64,000 nt of DNA from Fodinibacter sp963695175 (GTDB lineage Bacteria > Actinomycetota > Actinomycetes > Actinomycetales > Dermatophilaceae), in assembly GCA_963695175.1 (NCBI GenBank), contig CAVOGG010000003.1, positions 398,531 to 462,530 of the forward strand. The letters are read 5' to 3'. The translations under genes were made by a program, and so were the position numbers. Shown piece after piece: positions 26,756 to 35,900 of this stretch; position 1 is the stretch's first letter; each line of letters starts with the position of its first letter. The notes beneath the pieces are model-generated. The model saw only the letters and a list, made by a program, of their open reading frames with translations. It was not told the DNA's origin and ran no database searches.

Positions 26756-27811
26756 TCACACCCTTCCATGCCCGGCCCGACCGCCCGTGGCCAGCGCCAC
26801 CAGACGCGCCGCCTTGAGCTCGGTCTCGCGCCACTCCCCCTCGGCATCACTTCCCCACGTGATGCCGGCACCCGTCCCGAACCGCAGGACGCGCCGCCCG
26901 GTGTCGTCGCGGGCCGCCCAGAAGGTGCGGATACCGACGGCGAGCTCCGCGTCGTCGCGGTCGGCGTCGACCCAGCCCACCGCGCCGCAGTACGGGCCGC
27001 GCGGCACCGGCTCGAGGTCGGCGATCGCCCGGAGCGCGGTGTGCTTGGGGGCGCCGCTGACCGACCCGGGCGGGAAGCTCGCCTCGAACAGGTCGCGCCA
27101 GCTCGTGCCCGGTCGCAGCGTGCCCGACACGTCCGAGACGAGGTGCACCAGCCCCGGGTGCTCCTCGACGCGACACAGGTGGTCGACCTCGACGGTGCCC
27201 GGCAGGCTGACGTGCCCGAGGTCGTGCCGCACGAGGTCGACGATCATGACGTTCTCGGCGTAGTCCTTCGCCAGCAGCTCGGCCGACGTGGGGGCCGTGC
27301 CCTTGATCGGGCGCGAGGTCACCCGGTCCCCGCGCCGCACGAGGTAGGCCTCCGGCGACGCACAGGCGAGCTCGAGCCCCACCTCGGGCAGGTCGAGCGT
27401 CGCCGCGTACGGCGCCGGGTTGCCGGCCGCCAGGCGGGCGCCGAGGTCGGACAGCCGGGCGCCTTCGGGCAGGTCGTGCTCCATGACCCGGCAGAGGTTG
27501 ACCTGGTAGACGGTGCCCGCCGCGATCCGCCGGCGTACCTCGGCGACGCCCTCGACGTAGGCCGCGTGGTCCAGGCTGGTGCGCCAGCCGCCGGTCAGCG
27601 CGGGCCACCCGGCGCCGTCCCGCGCTCCCTGCGAGGCGGGCACGGCATCCGGCCCGCGCCGCACGTGGTCCATCCGCACCGCGGTGAACGCGCCCTCGAA
27701 GGTGACCACGACGACCCAGAACCCGCTCGTGAGGTCCTCGACGTCGTGGCTGACGGCGCGGACGCCGCGGGCCACGAGCGACCCGAACCTCGCCTCCGAC
27801 ACGCCCCGCAT
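26756..27811 (-). CDS. pabB: Aminodeoxychorismate synthase component I-like chorismate-binding enzyme
   Basis: 351 residues. Conserved chorismate-binding signatures: SRPIKGTAPTS, ENVMIVDLVRHDLG, FPPGSVSGAPK, PRGPYCGAVGW and the C-terminal TGAGITWGSDAEGEW. PIKGTAP (rather than PIAGT) is typical of PabB-type enzymes, which use Lys to form a covalent intermediate. The N-terminal ~90 residues are shorter than full-length TrpE/PabB. No glutamine amidotransferase (PabA) in the neighbourhood. Start ATG 27811 is a best guess; a GTG a few codons downstream is also possible. Confidence 0.88.
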   Translation of the reverse strand: MRGVSEARFGSLVARGVRAVSHDVEDLTSGFWVVVVTFEGAFTAVRMDHVRRGPDAVPASQGARDGAGWPALTGGWRTSLDHAAYVEGVAEVRRRIAAGTVYQVNLCRVMEHDLPEGARLSDLGARLAAGNPAPYAATLDLPEVGLELACASPEAYLVRRGDRVTSRPIKGTAPTSAELLAKDYAENVMIVDLVRHDLGHVSLPGTVEVDHLCRVEEHPGLVHLVSDVSGTLRPGTSWRDLFEASFPPGSVSGAPKHTALRAIADLEPVPRGPYCGAVGWVDADRDDAELAVGIRTFWAARDDTGRRVLRFGTGAGITWGSDAEGEWRETELKAARLVALATGGRAGHGRV

Positions 27812-27833
27812 CGTATGCGGCGGCCGGGCGGGG

Positions 27834-28472
27834 TCAGCCGCCGTCGATGACGAGGTCGGCCCTGGCGAAGGTGGAGCGGACGAATGCGGCGTTCGGGTCG
27901 TCGACCGCAGCCACCCAGGCCGCGGCCCGTTCGGGCGGCTTGCCGAACTCGACGTGTCGCGCGACGAGACGGGCGGTGCGCACCTCCGCCGCGACCTGCA
28001 CGACCCACACCTCGTCGAGCAGGTCGCGCACAGCCGCCCACGGCCCGTCGTCGACGAGCAGGTAGTTGCCCTCCGTGACGACGACGTCGGTGCCTTCCGG
28101 CACAGCGACCGCACCGGCCACGGACTCCTCGATCGAGCGGTCGTAGGTCGGGGCCCAGACCGTGTGGGGGCCGCCACCGCGCAACCGGGTCAGCAGCGCC
28201 GCGTAGCCGGCTCCGTCGAAGGTGTCGATGGCGCCCTTGCGGTCCGTTCGCCCGAGGGCGGCGAGTGCGACGTTGGCCAGGTGGAAGCCGTCCATCGGCA
28301 CCAGCACCGCGGTGGTTCCGTTCTCCCGCAGGGCAGCCACGAGGGATGCCGTGAGCGTGGACTTGCCCGACCCCGGCTCCCCCACCACGCCGACGAGGAC
28401 CGGCCGACCCGCACCGACCCGGGCCCGGAGGCCGAGGACGCGGTCGACGAGCGTGTCGAGGGTGGGGTCCAT
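27834..28472 (-). CDS. Uridine kinase-like P-loop kinase
   Basis: 212 residues. P-loop GVVGEPGSGKSTLTASL, substrate segment VPMDGFHLANVAL, DTFDGAGYAALL and lid-like VARHVEFGKPP. This is the nucleoside/nucleotide kinase subgroup related to uridine kinase and pantothenate/fructose kinases (YggC-like). Phosphoryl acceptor not identifiable. Ends before and begins after close neighbours on the same strand, probably an operon with the ion channel gene (stop 28481). Confidence 0.85.
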   Translation of the reverse strand: MDPTLDTLVDRVLGLRARVGAGRPVLVGVVGEPGSGKSTLTASLVAALRENGTTAVLVPMDGFHLANVALAALGRTDRKGAIDTFDGAGYAALLTRLRGGGPHTVWAPTYDRSIEESVAGAVAVPEGTDVVVTEGNYLLVDDGPWAAVRDLLDEVWVVQVAAEVRTARLVARHVEFGKPPERAAAWVAAVDDPNAAFVRSTFARADLVIDGG

Positions 28473-28480
28473 CGGCCCGG

Positions 28481-29254
28481 TCACTTCCGCTGCCGGTGAC
28501 CGGCGAACTGCGACACGACGATCGCGACGATCGTGACGAGGAAGACCTGCCCGAGCACGGCCTCGGAGGAGACGAGCAGCCGGGACACCTCGGTGGTGGG
28601 CGCGATGTCGCCGATGCCGAGCGTCGACATCGTGGTGAGGCTGAGGTACGTGAGGGCGGTGGACTCCTGGGGCACCCCGAAGGGCGGCACCGAGCTCCAG
28701 ACCTCGACGGCCTGGAACAGGGCCGCGTAGGCGACCCCGATCTGGAGGTAGGCGGTGATCGCCCCGAGCACCGTGCGACCCCCGACGACGGTGTGCTGGG
28801 AGATCCGCCGGATGACGATGACCGGCAGGGCGACGACCAGGACGAGCCACAGCGGGTCAGCCTCGCGGGGGTGCACCGGGCCCACTCCGTCCCCGCCGAA
28901 CAGCAGGTCCGCGAGGGACAGTGCGGCGAGGGCACCCACGGCGAGCAGCACCACCACCGTGACCACCCGCCGGGCCTGCCGTCGCATCCCGGTCGCCCGC
29001 GCCGCGGCGACCAGCGCGACACCGCTCATCGTGTGGGCGAGCAGGGAGTCGCCCCACGAGTCGCCCACGTTGATCAGCGAGGACACCACGATCGTGGCGA
29101 TGACGAAGAAGAGCACGACGCCGAACCGGTCGACCGGGTCGGCCCGCCAGTCGCGCCACACCCGGTCCACCCACGGGAAGACGGCACGCGGGCGCGGGAG
29201 CGGGCCGGACGGAGGGGGCGGTTCGGTCGGCTCGGAGCCCTCCCGCAGGGACAT
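28481..29254 (-). CDS. Potassium channel-like membrane protein (ion trans-membrane pore)
   Basis: 257 residues with about six hydrophobic segments and a pore loop near the C-terminus: TYLSLTTMSTLGIGDIAP, where TLGIGD replaces the classical TVGYGD selectivity filter. No cytoplasmic RCK/TrkA domain follows; the protein ends soon after the last helix (HRQRK). Start 29254 has AAGGGAGG upstream. Probably an ion channel of the Ion_trans_2 group; ion selectivity is uncertain because of the altered filter. Confidence 0.85.
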   Translation of the reverse strand: MSLREGSEPTEPPPPSGPLPRPRAVFPWVDRVWRDWRADPVDRFGVVLFFVIATIVVSSLINVGDSWGDSLLAHTMSGVALVAAARATGMRRQARRVVTVVVLLAVGALAALSLADLLFGGDGVGPVHPREADPLWLVLVVALPVIVIRRISQHTVVGGRTVLGAITAYLQIGVAYAALFQAVEVWSSVPPFGVPQESTALTYLSLTTMSTLGIGDIAPTTEVSRLLVSSEAVLGQVFLVTIVAIVVSQFAGHRQRK

Positions 29255-29458
29255 GCCGGCCTCCCTTCGCACCCGGGGCGCCACCGGGTCGGCGGCGCGG
29301 CGGAGCCAACCTATCGCCACGCCCGCACGGCCCTTCGTGGGCGCGCCGGACGAGGTGCCGGCACGGCCGTTCCGGGCTGATGACAGCGGGTCAGGCTCGG
29401 CGTAGCGTCGGCGGGTGGACCACTTCGCCACGAAGGGCCCGACTGATCGGAGGTTGAG

Positions 29459-30076
29459 ATGTTCATCCAGGTCATCCAAGGGATGTGCACGGACGAGTCG
29501 ATGCTGCGCCAGCAGATGGACCGGTGGAGGGAGGAGCTCGCCCCCGGCGCGCAGGGCTGGCTCGGCGGCACCTACGGCATGACCGACGACGGGCAGTTCG
29601 TCGCGGTCGTGCGCTTCGAGTCCCGCGAGGCCGCCGCCCGCAACTCCCTGCGCCCCGAGCAGGGCGAGTGGTGGGCCGCGGCGAGCAGGTGCTTCGACGG
29701 CGAGGTGAGCTTCCACGACTGCGACGACGCGATCATGATGCTCGACGGCGGCTCGGACGACGCCGGGTTCGTGCAGGTCATCCAGGGCCGGCTCGACGAC
29801 CCCACGCGCTTCCGCGAGTTCATGTCGCAGCCGATGGACATGCTGCACGAGGCCCGCCCGGAGATCATCGGCGGCACGATCGCCATCGACGCCGACGGCT
29901 GGTTCACCGAGACGATGGCCTTCCGCAGCGAGGCCGAGGCCCGCCAGGGCGAGCAGATGGAGATGCCGGACGAGATGGCGGGTCAGTTCAACCGCGAGAT
30001 GGAGCAGGTGCGCGAGATGCGCTTCCTCGACCTGCACCACCCGTGGTTCGCCAGTGCCGGGTCCGGCGGGATGTGA
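29459..30076 (+). CDS. Hypothetical protein with two tandem dimeric-barrel-like repeats
   Basis: 205 residues, preceded by CGGAGG 7 bp before ATG. Two ~95-residue halves are related: both open with FIQVIQG / FVQVIQG and contain a GGT-(Y/I)-(G/A)-(M/I)-x-x-D-G-(Q/W)-F strand (GGTYGMTDDGQF, GGTIAIDADGWF) followed by an AF/VRF strand and an EAEA helix. This resembles the antibiotic-biosynthesis-monooxygenase (ABM) ferredoxin-like fold as an internal duplication. Cytoplasmic; function unknown. Confidence 0.8.
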   Translation: MFIQVIQGMCTDESMLRQQMDRWREELAPGAQGWLGGTYGMTDDGQFVAVVRFESREAAARNSLRPEQGEWWAAASRCFDGEVSFHDCDDAIMMLDGGSDDAGFVQVIQGRLDDPTRFREFMSQPMDMLHEARPEIIGGTIAIDADGWFTETMAFRSEAEARQGEQMEMPDEMAGQFNREMEQVREMRFLDLHHPWFASAGSGGM

Positions 30077-30094
30077 CAGCGCCCCGGGATGACC

Positions 30095-30123
30095 GAAGCC
30101 CACCACATGATGTGGTGGGCTTC
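30095..30123 (+). terminator. Strong hairpin terminator
   Basis: A 29-base near-perfect palindrome (GAAGCCCACCACAT, one base, its complement), 18 bp after the stop at 30076 and just before the tRNA cluster on the other strand. Confidence 0.8.
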
Positions 30124-30135
30124 CGTCGTACGGGG

Positions 30136-30210
30136 TGGACGCGAGAGGACTCGAACCTCCGACCCCCACCGTGTCAAGGTGGTGCGCTAACCAGGCTGCG
30201 CTACGCGTCC
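30136..30210 (-). tRNA. tRNA-Val (anticodon GAC)
   Basis: Acceptor GGACGCG/CGCGTCC, anticodon stem CCACC/GGTGG with loop TTGACAC (anticodon GAC), T arm GAGGTTCGAGTCCTC, discriminator A. Last of a Gly-Cys-Val cluster read on the minus strand. Confidence 0.97.
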
Positions 30211-30237
30211 GTGCGGTACTGCTAGGGGTACTACTCG

Positions 30238-30308
30238 AGGTGGAGACGGGATTTGAACCCGTGTACGCGGCTTTGCAGGCCGCTGCCTCGCCTCTCGGCC
30301 ACTCCACC
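30238..30308 (-). tRNA. tRNA-Cys (anticodon GCA)
   Basis: Acceptor GGTGGAG/CTCCACC, anticodon stem GCGGC/GCCGC with loop CTGCAAA (anticodon GCA), discriminator U as expected for tRNA-Cys. Confidence 0.97.
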
Positions 30309-30330
30309 GTGGGGGCGGCTACACCCTCCG

Positions 30331-30403
30331 AGCGGATGACCGGGTTCGAACCGGCGACCTCAACCTTGGCAAGGTTGCGCTCTACCAACTGAGCTACATC
30401 CGC
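30331..30403 (-). tRNA. tRNA-Gly (anticodon GCC)
   Basis: Acceptor GCGGATG/CATCCGC, anticodon stem CAACC/GGTTG with loop TTGCCAA (anticodon GCC), T arm CCGGTTCGAACCCGG, discriminator U. First of the Gly-Cys-Val cluster. Confidence 0.97.
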
Positions 30404-30504
30404 GCGCGCCGTGGCTCTCTCGAACCCCTTTGGCGTGCTCGCAGACATTATCCGATCGCCGCGACGATCTCCAAACCGGCGGGCCAGCGGGCCGGCGCGA
30501 GCCG

Positions 30505-31680
30505 TCAGCGCTCGGCGTCGACCCGCCGGGCCTCCTCGGCCGGCTGCGAGGGGGTGCCGGGCACGGGGCCCGACGCGGCATCCGGCGGCGTCGGCCGCCC
30601 CGCACCGGACATGGGGGTCAGCGGGCCGCGCGCGGCCTCGCGCAGGCGGGAGATGCCGAGGTCGTCGTCATCACCCACGGAGCCGTAACCGTCGAACGGG
30701 TCGTCCCAGCCGGCCGGGCGATCACGGCGCTCGATGCGGGACTCGCGCATCCCGACCACCCACGCGCCGAGCCGCTCGTGGAGGGCGCGGTGCTCGGCGG
30801 CCGGCCAGAGCTCGCGGATCGACGCGTTGAACGCGGCGCCGATGAGCACGGCGATCGCGAGGGCGTAGAGCCAGATCAGCAGCACGATGGGCGCCGAGAG
30901 CGGGCCGTAGATCGAGGTGCCCCCGCTCAGCGACGCGGCGATCGTCCCGCGCAGGAAGAAGGACGCGAGCACCCAGATCACCAGGGTGAGGACGGCACCC
31001 GGCACGTCGCGCAGCCACGGCGACCGGCGCGGGGTGCTCACGTGGTACAGGCTCGTGAGGCTCCCGACGGTGAGCAGGATGACGAGCGGCCAGTAGAGCA
31101 CGATGAGGGCGTCCCACGGCTTCGGAAGGATGTCGCCGAGCAGGCTGGGCCCGAGCAGCACCAGCGGGATCGTGACGATGCCGACGAGGAGCGCGAGGAC
31201 GTAGAGCGTGAACGACAGCACGCGGGTGTGCACGATGCCGCGCTCGTCCGACTGGCCGTACATGATCGAGATGGTGTCGACGAAGACGTTGAGGGCGCGC
31301 GACCCCGACCACAGCGAGAGCAGGAAGCCGATCGAGAGCAGGTCGACGCGCGGGCCGCGGATCACGTCGGTGATGGTGGGGACGATGGTGTGGGTGATCA
31401 CGTCGTCGGTGAGGAAGCGGTGTGCGTAGTCGGTCATCAGGACCAGCACGTCCTGGCGACGGTCCTGGCCCATGGCGTTTCCGACGAAGCCGATGCTGCC
31501 GAACAGCCCGAGGATGAGCGGCGGGAGCGAGAGCAGGGCGAAGAAGCCCGCCTCCGAGGCCAGGCCGGTGACCCGGTAGCGCATGCAGATGCGGATGGTC
31601 GTGACGACGAGCCGGGCGAGCGCGAGCAGGCCCGGAACGCGCCCGAGCACCCGGCGCACCCGCCGCCTCGCCTCGGTCAT
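30505..31680 (-). CDS. YihY-family (BrkB-like) inner membrane protein
   Basis: 391 residues, about six transmembrane segments. Family signatures: GLASEAGFFALLSLPPLILGL early, SIGFLLSLWSGSRALNVFVD, and GTSIYGPLSAPIVLLIWLYA near the C-terminus. The last ~70 residues are a hydrophilic, Asp/Pro/Arg-rich cytoplasmic tail. Although older annotations call members ribonuclease BN, they are membrane proteins of unclear function. Start ATG 31680; the divergent AidB-like gene begins only ~30 bp away. Confidence 0.9.
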   Translation of the reverse strand: MTEARRRVRRVLGRVPGLLALARLVVTTIRICMRYRVTGLASEAGFFALLSLPPLILGLFGSIGFVGNAMGQDRRQDVLVLMTDYAHRFLTDDVITHTIVPTITDVIRGPRVDLLSIGFLLSLWSGSRALNVFVDTISIMYGQSDERGIVHTRVLSFTLYVLALLVGIVTIPLVLLGPSLLGDILPKPWDALIVLYWPLVILLTVGSLTSLYHVSTPRRSPWLRDVPGAVLTLVIWVLASFFLRGTIAASLSGGTSIYGPLSAPIVLLIWLYALAIAVLIGAAFNASIRELWPAAEHRALHERLGAWVVGMRESRIERRDRPAGWDDPFDGYGSVGDDDDLGISRLREAARGPLTPMSGAGRPTPPDAASGPVPGTPSQPAEEARRVDAER

Positions 31681-31712
31681 GGTGCCAACCGTAACCGCCG
31701 TACCCTCGGGGG

Positions 31713-33368
31713 GTGCGGACCCACGTCGTCTCCAACGTCGTCCCGGCCCCCAGCGGGCTCCACCTGCTGCGTTCCGACCCGGCCCTCGCCGAGGCGGTCG
31801 AGCGCTGGGTCGCACCGGCTGACCCGGACGGGGCCGCTGCGCTCGACGACCTGGGCGTGCTCGCCGGCACGCCCGAGGTCCGCCAGTGGGCCGACCAGGC
31901 CGACCGGGTCGCCCCGGTGCTGCGCACCCACGGCCCCACCGGTGAGCGGCTCGACGAGGTCGAGTTCCACCCGGCCTACCACCGCCTGCTCGAGGTGGCC
32001 GTCGGCAACGGGCTCACCGCGGAGGCCTGGACCCGCCCCGCCGGCACCGGCGCCCACGCCCGGCGCGCCGCCGGCTTCGTCGTGTGGTCGCAGGTCGAGG
32101 CCGGCCATCTCTGCCCCGTCTCGATGACGTATGCCGCGGCGCCGGCGCTGGCGGCCGAGCCCGACGTGGCCGCGCGCTGGGTGCCCGGCCTCGCCTCGCG
32201 CTCGTACGACCCCGTGCTGTCGCCGATGGCCGACAAGGCCGGGCTGACCGTCGGCATGGGCATGACCGAGAAGCAGGGCGGCTCCGACGTGCGCGCCAAC
32301 ACCACCCGGGCGGTCGCCGACCCGGGCGGCCCGCTCGAGGGCGACACCTACCGGCTCACCGGGCACAAGTGGTTCTGCTCGGCGCCGATGAGCGACGCCT
32401 TCCTCGTCCTGGCCCGGACCGACGCCGGCATCGGCTGCTTCCTCCTCCCCCGCGTGCTGGACGACGGCACCCGCAACGACATCCGGCTGCAGCGCCTGAA
32501 GGACAAGCTCGGCAACCGCTCGAACGCGTCGTCGCGAGATCGAGCTCGACGGCGCCTGGGCGGTGCGCGTCGGCGACGAGGGACGCGGCATCCGCACGAT
32601 CATCGGCATGGTCGCCTCGACCCGGCTCGACTGCGTGCTCGGCTCGACGGCCACGATGCGGGCCGGCGCTCGTGCGGGCGGTGCACCACGCGCGGCACCG
32701 CAGCGCGTTCGGGGCGCTGCTCGTCGACCAGCCGCTGATGCGCAACGTGCTCGCCGACCTGGCCCTGGAGACCGAGGCGGCGACCGTGCTCGCGATGCGG
32801 CTCGCCCACGCCGTCGACGCCGGCGAGGACGACGTTCGTGCGCCTGGGCGTCGCGCTGGGCAAGTTCTGGGTCTGCAAGCGCACCGCGCCGATGGTCGGC
32901 CGAGGCGCTGGAGTGCCTCGGCGGCAACGGCTACGTCGAGGAGAACGGCCTGGCCCGGCTCTACCGCGAGGCCCCGCTCAACTCGATCTGGGAGGGGTCG
33001 GGCAACGTCAACGCGCTCGACGTCCTGCGCGCCCTGACCCGCGAGCCGGCATCGCTGGCGGCGCTCGGCCAGGAGCTGGCCCTCGCCCGCGGCCACGACC
33101 GCGCGCTCGACGCCGCGATCGACGACTGGAGTCGGCCGGCGCGCTCGCCCTCGGCCCGGACGCGCCGTGGGGTGCCCGCCGGCTGGTCGAGCGGCTGGCC
33201 CTGACCCTGCAGGCCTCGCTGCTCGTCCGGTACTCCCCCGGGCCGGTCGCCGACGCGTTCGTCGCCAGCCGCCTCGGCGGCGACCACGGCGGCACGTTCG
33301 GCACCCTCGGCGCCTCGGTCGGGCCGGATGCCGTGTCGCTGCTGCTGGAGCGCGCGCTCAGGGAGTGA
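31713..33368 (+). CDS. AidB-like acyl-CoA dehydrogenase, broken by about five frameshifts
   Basis: Conserved pieces follow in order but in changing frames: MGMTEKQGGSDVRANTT and TGHKWFCSAPMSDAF (to ~32,530), DEGRGIRTIIGMVASTRLD (~32,563-32,660), HHARHRSAFGALLVDQPL (~32,690-32,830), LGVALGKFWVCKRTAPMV (~32,838-32,900), GNGYVEENGLARLYREAP and IWEGSGNVNALDVLRAL (to ~33,130), and a last segment ending at 33,368. Together they make a full AidB/isovaleryl-CoA-dehydrogenase-like flavoprotein of about 550 residues; AidB is linked to alkylation damage response. The regular coding signal on both sides of each shift argues for sequence errors rather than decay. GTG 31713 is the likely start. Confidence 0.82.
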
Positions 33369-34412
33369 GCGCCAGCCGCTCCTTCTCCGCCTCGACGTCG
33401 AAGTCGGCCGCCGGCCACTTCGGGTCGATCGGCTCGAGCGTCTCGAGGAGCAGGTTGGTGACGGCGAGCCGGGCGTACCACTTGCGGTCGGCCGGGACGA
33501 CGAACCACGGCGCGGCATCCGTCGAGCACGTCTCGAGCGCCGCCTGGTAGGCCTGCATGTAGTCGGCCCAGTGACCGCGCTCGTCGATGTCGCTCGGGTT
33601 GTACTTCCAGTACTTGTCCTCGCGCTCGAGCCGCTCGCCGAGGCGGGCCTTCTGCTCGGCGCGCGAGATGTGCAGCATCACCTTGACGACCACGGTGCCG
33701 TCGTCGACGACGCCCCGCTCGAAGGTGTTGATCTGGGTGTAGCGCCGTGACCACGTCTGGCGCGGCACCAGGTCGTGCACCCGCACGATGAGCACGTCCT
33801 CGTAGTGGCTGCGGTCGAACACCCCGATCAGGCCGGGTGTCGGCAGCGCGTTGCGGATCCGCCACAGGAACGGGTGGCGCTGCTCCTCCGGGCTCGGCGC
33901 CTTGAACGAGGTGATGTGCACGCCCTGCGGGTCGACCGCCCCGACGACGTGGCGCATGATGCCGCCCTTGCCGGAGGTGTCCATGCCCTGGATGACGAGC
34001 AGCACCGAGCGGTGGCCGCCGCCCTTGGACTCGGCGAAGAGCCGCTCCTGCAGGTCGCCGAGCCGGGACTGCAGCTCGTCCATGACCTCCCTTGCCCTCC
34101 GCCTTGTCGCCGGTGAAGGCGGGGGTCGAGTGCGGGTCGGGTCGGCAAGGTGGAAACCGGGACCCACCCGCGGCGCGTCGGTCCAGGTGACGCGGCTGGA
34201 CGGCCTTGTCCTTGCGGGCCTGGCCGCCTTGGCCTCGCTTCTCGCGCGCCTTCTCCGCGGCCTTGCCGGAGAGCTTGCGGTCGGGGGTCACCTCTTCGTC
34301 GACGGCGCGCCGGCCTTCGCGGACGCACCAGCCCTCGCCGGGGTCCTTGCCCTTGTCGCCCTTGCGCTTGGCACGCTTCGACGCCGGCCTTGGTCTTCGA
34401 TCCCTTGTCCAT
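33358..34412 (-). CDS. PPK2-family polyphosphate kinase with frameshifted N-terminus
   Basis: Intact C-terminal ~242 residues from MDELQSRLGDLQERLF (34083): P-loop LLVIQGMDTSGKGGIMRH, lid/Walker B region GVFDRSHYEDVLIVRVH and WYARLAVTNLLLETL, typical of PPK2 enzymes that transfer phosphate between polyphosphate and nucleotides. Upstream the expected PPK2 N-terminal motif (VGPGFHLADP, STPAFTGDKAEGK) is split over frames. Further upstream, from ATG 34412, is a Lys-rich stretch (MDKGSKTKA, then AKRKGDKGKDPGEGW) that also needs a frameshift to join; whether it is an N-terminal extension or a separate small gene is unclear. Confidence 0.8.
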
Positions 34413-34496
34413 CGCCGCATCCTTGCCGATCGGGGGGCGTGGCAGGGCCGTCGGCAGTCTTCGCTCACCCGCGTCGCGGCTGACACACTCGCTCGC

Positions 34497-35239
34497 ATGC
34501 GCGTCGTTCGACACCCGCCGGCCGGCGACGCCGGGGGCCGCGTCACGGCGTCCGAGCTCGTCGACCTCTACGCGTTCCCGCGTCGCCGGCGGTGGCTGCG
34601 CACCAACTTCGTGTCGACCCTCGACGGCCCGGCGTCGGCCTCGACGGCCGCAGCGGCAACATCTCCGACGCGGCCGACAACCGGGTCTTCGCCCTGCAGC
34701 GCGACCTGTGTGACGCGGTGCTGGTCGGGTCGGGCACGGTTCGCGCGGAGGGGTACCAGCGCCTCCCCCCGACGCGTCGACGCCCCGTGCCCGCCGGCGC
34801 TCGTCGTCGTCAGCGGGTCGGGGCGGGTGCCAGAGGGGCTGCGGTCGCCCACCCGGGGGCGCGGCGCCGGGCTGCTCGTGACGTGCACCGCGGCCGGTCC
34901 TCGCGCGCTCGCCCGCGCCCGTCGCGAGCTCGGTGAGGATGCCGTGCTCGTCGCCGGCGGTGACCACGTCGACCTACCCGCCGCGCTCGACGCGCTCGCC
35001 GAGCGCGGGCTGCGGCACGTGCTCTGCGAGGGCGGGCCACGCTGCTCGCGACGGCCCTGGCCGCCGGGGTCGTCGACGAGCTGGCCCTGTCTCTCGTGCC
35101 CACGGTCGTCGGCGGCGACGGCACCCGGATCACCAGCGGCGCATCGCTGGGCGGGCCGGACGGCATCCCCCTGGTGCCGCGGCTGCTGGTCGAGGAGTCG
35201 GGCACCCTGATGGGCCTCTGGCGGGTCCGCCGCCCCTGA
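34497..35239 (+). CDS. RibD C-terminal-like reductase, frameshifted
   Basis: Pieces in order: WLRTNFVSTLDG, then (other frame) GRSGNISDAADNRVFALQRD and CDAVLVGSGTVRAEGY, then ALVVVSGSGRVP, and after ~35,035 DELALSLVPTVVGGDGTRI. These are the NADPH-binding and substrate motifs of the pyrimidine (riboflavin) reductase / dihydrofolate-reductase-like fold. In actinobacteria such stand-alone proteins are common and their substrate is not known. At least three frameshifts. Confidence 0.75.
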
Positions 35240-35248
35240 CCGCCCTGC

Positions 35249-35900
35249 TCAGCCGGCGGCGAAGTCGCCGACGAGGCGCTCCCAGCGCTCGGGGTCGGTG
35301 TTCCACTCCGTGCAGTGCCGGGCGACGTGCCACTCCTCGAAGGTGACCAGGTCGGGCCGCGCCTCGGCCAGCTCGCGCGACGGGCCGCAGGGCACGAACT
35401 CGTCGTCGGCGCTGTGGATCAGCAGCACCGGATGGCGCAGCTCGGCGCCCCGGCGCACCCAGTCGGTCTTGGCCAGGTCGACGCCCTCGTGCACCCCCAC
35501 CAGCCGGTGGCCCCACCGATGCCGCATCAGGACGCGCGCCAGCGAACCGACGTGCGGAGGCACCCGGTGCGCCCTGGCGTGGTGGGCCAGCACGTCGCCC
35601 CAGTCGATGACAGGGGCGTCGAGCACGACGCGCGACACGAGCGCCGACAGCGGTCGAGCAGCTGCAGCACGATCGCCCCGCCCATCGACCACCCCATGAG
35701 CAGCACCTCGCGGGCGCCGTGGTCGACGGCGTAGCGGAGCGCGGCCTCGACGTCACGCCGCTCGGACAACCCGAGGGCGTAGCGGCCGTCCGGCCCGGGC
35801 GGCACCCCCTCGTCGTTGCGGTAGCTCGGCACCAGCGCAGGTCCAGCCCCGGCCGAGCAGCGGCGGCATCGCCCGGATGGTCTCCTCGCGCCGGCGACCA
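35249..35900 (-). CDS. Alpha/beta hydrolase, N-terminus missing
   Basis: Serine-hydrolase pattern: nucleophile elbow LLMGWSMGGAIVLQL, Asp in LLIHSADDEFVPCGPS, His in EWHVARHCTEWN. The visible N-terminal part is ALVPSYRNDEGVPPGPDGRY, preceded (in another frame) by EETIRAMPPLLG; before that the sequence turns abruptly into the binding protein of an ABC transporter. So the first ~60-80 residues of the hydrolase (oxyanion strand) are missing, and one or two internal frameshifts exist (~35,660 and ~35,845). Confidence 0.75.

Noticed and set aside
28481..30448. A 655-codon frame covering the ion channel and reading through three tRNA genes
   Set aside because: Only the first 257 codons from 29254 have homology and a ribosome site; the rest is tRNA antisense.
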